Shown here piece by piece: positions 5,439 through 6,988 of a DNA stretch of 6,988 nucleotides. Below the pieces are notes generated by a model that did not search any database, had not been told where the DNA came from, and was given only the letters and a program-made list of their open reading frames with translations. The stretch covers positions 1-6,988 of the forward strand of contig SCRB01000725.1 of assembly GCA_004299545.1 (NCBI GenBank), read 5' to 3'. Both the position numbers and the translations under genes were made by a program. Positions within the stretch are counted from its first letter, which is position 1; the number at the start of each line of letters is the position of its first letter. This DNA comes from Rhizobiaceae bacterium. GTDB taxonomy: Bacteria > Pseudomonadota > Alphaproteobacteria > Rhizobiales > Rhizobiaceae.

Positions 5439-5512
5439 GCAGGCATCCTACTCCCCGCCGGCTCCCACCGGCTGCCTGCCATCTGCCCGGCCTCGCGGAG
5501 GCCGGGCTTTTT
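5439..5512 (+). ncRNA. Candidate 3'-UTR small RNA of the cuckoo/CcsR type
   Basis: Twenty bases after the DUF1127 stop codon, GCAGGCA (5439-5445) pairs with TGCCTGC (5473-5479). GCCGG (5457-5461) pairs with CCGGC (5468-5472), stacked directly on it. The result is a 12-bp hairpin with an 11-base 5' bulge (TCCTACTCCCC, 5446-5456) and a 6-base apical loop (CTCCCA). A strong intrinsic terminator follows within six bases. In alphaproteobacteria the cuckoo RNA family, including the Rhodobacter CcsR RNAs, consists of short hairpins with exposed CUCCUCCC-like, anti-Shine-Dalgarno motifs. It is found next to DUF1127 genes and is made by processing their transcripts. The motif here (CUACUCCCC, CUCCCA) is a variant and not the exact nonamer, so membership is a proposal. 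Confidence 0.5.
5485..5512 (+). terminator. Strong Rho-independent terminator after the DUF1127 gene
   Basis: GCCCGGCCTC (5485-5494) and GAGGCCGGGC (5498-5507) form a perfect 10-bp stem with a 3-base loop, followed by five T's (5508-5512). Only the plus strand has the T-run next to the stem, so it ends DUF1127 transcription. It is unlikely to act on the facing DUF937 gene, whose minus-strand transcript would have no U-run after the hairpin. Confidence 0.93.
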
Positions 5513-5572
5513 CGTCTGGTCAACCCTGAAAGACTCTGGCGGCCAACCCGCCCGGCGAAGTTCAAATCAGCC

Positions 5573-6466
5573 TTACGCGCGATATTTGTCCATGCTCTTG
5601 GTGAACTGGTCGAAAACCGATTCCATGTTCTTTTGATAGTCGTCCTGCATTTTCGACCCGGCGTCGAACATCTTGCCGAAGATGTCGTCATAGGGCGTGC
5701 GTGGCCGGCCGCTGGGGTTCGATGGCTGCCCGGCATCCGGCGCGGCCGAGCCGGCATTCTGCCCCTTGCCGCCCATCATCTGCTCGAAAACGCGTCCGAG
5801 CGGATTGTCCGCGCCGAAAGGGCTCGCCGATTGCGAAGGCTGGGCCGTACCATCTGCGCCGCCCAGCATGTCTTGCAGCATCTTGCCGAAGGGGTTGCCG
5901 CCGAACGGATCGGATGGGCCGGGCGCCGCCTGAGATGCGGATTGTTGCGGCTGACCGCCTGGCGCGTTCAGCATGCCACCCTGCATCATCTGCTGCAGAA
6001 GATCACCGAAGATATTGCCGCTGCCGGCCTGCTGTGCGCCGGGCTGGCCCGAAGCCTGCCTGGAAAAACCGCCCATCAGCATCGAGGCGATGACCGGTAG
6101 CATCTGGGCAAGGATGTTCTGGCCGATGCCGGTCGCCTGCGCCGCTTGGTCGGCGACGGCGCGGCTCAGATCCTTGGAACCGAACAACTGCCCAAGAATG
6201 GCGTTTCCCTCGTTGACGCCGGCGGGAGACGCGGCGGTTGCCGCATTGTCGAAAAACGCCGCATGCTGGCCGCCGGCCATGGCGGTCATGAAGGCGCCGA
6301 GGCCGTAAGGGTCAGCAGCGCTGCGCTTCAGCCCCTGGCTGAAGGCGGGGAGGAGCGCCTGCAGCGCGGCCTGCGTCTGCTGCTGCGAAAGCCCGAACTG
6401 GCGCGACAGCGCCTCGATGCCGTTGCCGTTTTGCGCATTCGCCATCATCTCGAACAGGGAAGGCAT
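5573..6466 (-). CDS. DUF937 protein with low-complexity linkers and four short repeats
   Basis: The start chosen is the ATG at 6466 because AAGGAGGAGA lies immediately upstream; a TTG at 6487 would extend it over that ribosome site. The 297-residue product opens with a DUF937 domain (about 1-135, MPSLFEMMANAQNGNGIEAL to AQMLPVIASMLMGGF). That domain has alternating helices of the kind seen in YidB-like proteins. The rest consists of Gly/Gln/Ala/Pro/Ser-rich linkers separating four related amphipathic motifs: GNIFGDLLQQMMQGG (150-164), GNPFGKMLQDMLGG (190-203), DNPLGRVFEQMMGG (220-233) and DDIFGKMFDAG (260-270). A charged helix (about 271-295) ends the protein. There is no signal peptide or membrane span, so it is probably cytoplasmic. 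Its function is unknown. It is divergent from the solute-binding protein gene at 6621. Confidence 0.85.
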   Translation of the reverse strand: MPSLFEMMANAQNGNGIEALSRQFGLSQQQTQAALQALLPAFSQGLKRSAADPYGLGAFMTAMAGGQHAAFFDNAATAASPAGVNEGNAILGQLFGSKDLSRAVADQAAQATGIGQNILAQMLPVIASMLMGGFSRQASGQPGAQQAGSGNIFGDLLQQMMQGGMLNAPGGQPQQSASQAAPGPSDPFGGNPFGKMLQDMLGGADGTAQPSQSASPFGADNPLGRVFEQMMGGKGQNAGSAAPDAGQPSNPSGRPRTPYDDIFGKMFDAGSKMQDDYQKNMESVFDQFTKSMDKYRA

Positions 6467-6620
6467 GGTCTCCTCCTTTTCCTCCAACTCCAGCCTGAAA
6501 CCCTAAACCAAAGCGGGCGCGCCGCCTATCCGCTTTTGCCGGATGGCGTTGGCGTGTCGGCCCGATGCGCTAAGTTGCGAGAGAGGTGAGGCTTTCGAGC
6601 GGCGGCAAAGGCAGGAGGAA
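6467..6620. other. Divergent intergenic region between the DUF937 and solute-binding protein genes
   Basis: This 154-base spacer must hold both promoters, but I find no convincing -35/-10 pair on either strand. It contains a hairpin-capable ATCCG/CGGAT pair (6528-6532 with 6540-6544) and the palindrome GGCGCGCC. Neither can be assigned a role. Confidence 0.4.
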
Positions 6621-6988
6621 ATGGCAAGAGTCGGGAGGGTGCAGCGCGGCGGTTGGGGATCGATCCGGTTCCTCGCGGGGCTGTTTCTGGTTGGCCTCGC
6701 CATACTCGAATCTGCCGCAGCGGCGCGCGCGGCCGAGATCGCCATGGTTTCCGGTTCGGTCGGCAGCGATTTGAAGACGCTCAGGCACTTTCTGGCCGAG
6801 TTTCAGCAGAAGACCGGCGACCATGTGAGCGTCGTGACGATGCCGTCGTCCTCGACCAGCCAGTTCGCCCAGTATCGGCTCTGGCTCGCCGCGCGCGATC
6901 CCGATATCGACGTCTACCAGACCGACATTGTGTGGGCGCCGCAGCTTGCTTCGAATTTCATCGATCTGAAGCCTTACGTGAAAGGGAG
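6621..6988 (+). CDS. Extracellular solute-binding protein of a sugar-type ABC transporter (5' part only)
   Basis: From the ATG at 6621 the frame stays open for 122 codons to the window edge. Residues 1-37 look like a long Sec signal peptide: arginines in the n-region, a hydrophobic core IRFLAGLFLVGLAIL, then AAARA with likely cleavage before AEIAMVSG. No lipobox cysteine is present, so a soluble periplasmic protein is expected. The mature start, with SGSVGSDLKTLRHFLAEFQQ then TMPSSSTSQFAQYRLWLAA and DVYQTDIVWAPQLASNFIDL, is typical of family-1 solute-binding proteins of the trehalose/maltose/sucrose (ThuE-like) group. The sugar cannot be fixed from this fragment. AGGAGGAA abuts the ATG, only about two bases away. 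Permease and ATPase genes would be expected to the right. Confidence 0.85.
   Translation, partial: MARVGRVQRGGWGSIRFLAGLFLVGLAILESAAAARAAEIAMVSGSVGSDLKTLRHFLAEFQQKTGDHVSVVTMPSSSTSQFAQYRLWLAARDPDIDVYQTDIVWAPQLASNFIDLKPYVKG

Noticed and set aside
6528..6544. ATCCG/CGGAT hairpin upstream of the DUF937 gene
   Set aside because: A 5-bp stem with a 7-base loop, in an untranslated divergent spacer and with no T-run, is not enough to call a terminator or operator.
1..6988. Mobile elements, CRISPR arrays, defence or toxin-antitoxin genes
   Set aside because: No transposase, integrase, repeat-spacer pattern, attachment-site duplication of the tRNA 3' end or defence domain could be seen on either strand.

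Overview
The window looks like chromosomal DNA of an alphaproteobacterium of the Rhizobiales, most likely Rhizobiaceae. The DNA is GC-rich. The histidine tRNA gene encodes no extra 5' G, which is a mark of this part of the Alphaproteobacteria. The XseA, CbtB and DUF1127 proteins and the B12-riboswitch/cbtB arrangement also read as rhizobial. I see no insertion sequence, integrase, CRISPR array or phage gene. These are mostly housekeeping and regulatory genes in small transcription units, and no obviously novel multi-gene system is present.

Layout. At the left edge, cbtB (cobalt transporter small subunit) runs leftward off the window behind a compact cobalamin riboswitch (229-334, minus). Divergent from it is a histidine-phosphatase-like protein (419-985, plus) that lacks the catalytic first histidine. 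tRNA-His(GTG) (1024-1100, minus) follows with its own recognisable promoter. A zinc-dependent alcohol dehydrogenase (1235-2362, plus) converges on xseA, the large subunit of exonuclease VII (2381-3934, minus). Upstream of xseA on the same strand is an LrhA-like LysR regulator (3991-4950). The regulator is divergent from a small DUF1127 protein (5125-5418, plus). After the DUF1127 gene comes a structured 3' UTR ending in a very strong intrinsic terminator (5485-5512). A DUF937 protein with four short repeats (5573-6466, minus) is divergent from the first 122 codons of a secreted sugar-type ABC solute-binding protein (6621 to the edge, plus).

The most interesting part is the DUF1127 locus (about 4951-5512). 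Its 3' UTR folds into a bulged hairpin whose bulge and apical loop are both C-rich and carry CUCCC, followed at once by a Rho-independent terminator. This is the architecture of the alphaproteobacterial 'cuckoo'/CcsR-type small RNAs with anti-Shine-Dalgarno loops, which are known to travel with DUF1127 genes. A second hairpin with a CCUCCC loop lies in the 5' leader, inside a possible 14-codon upstream ORF, and several dyads lie in the intergenic region shared with the LysR gene. Together this suggests a small regulatory module of LysR regulator, DUF1127 protein and mRNA-derived small RNA. The assignment is from reading alone and has not been tested by folding or searching.
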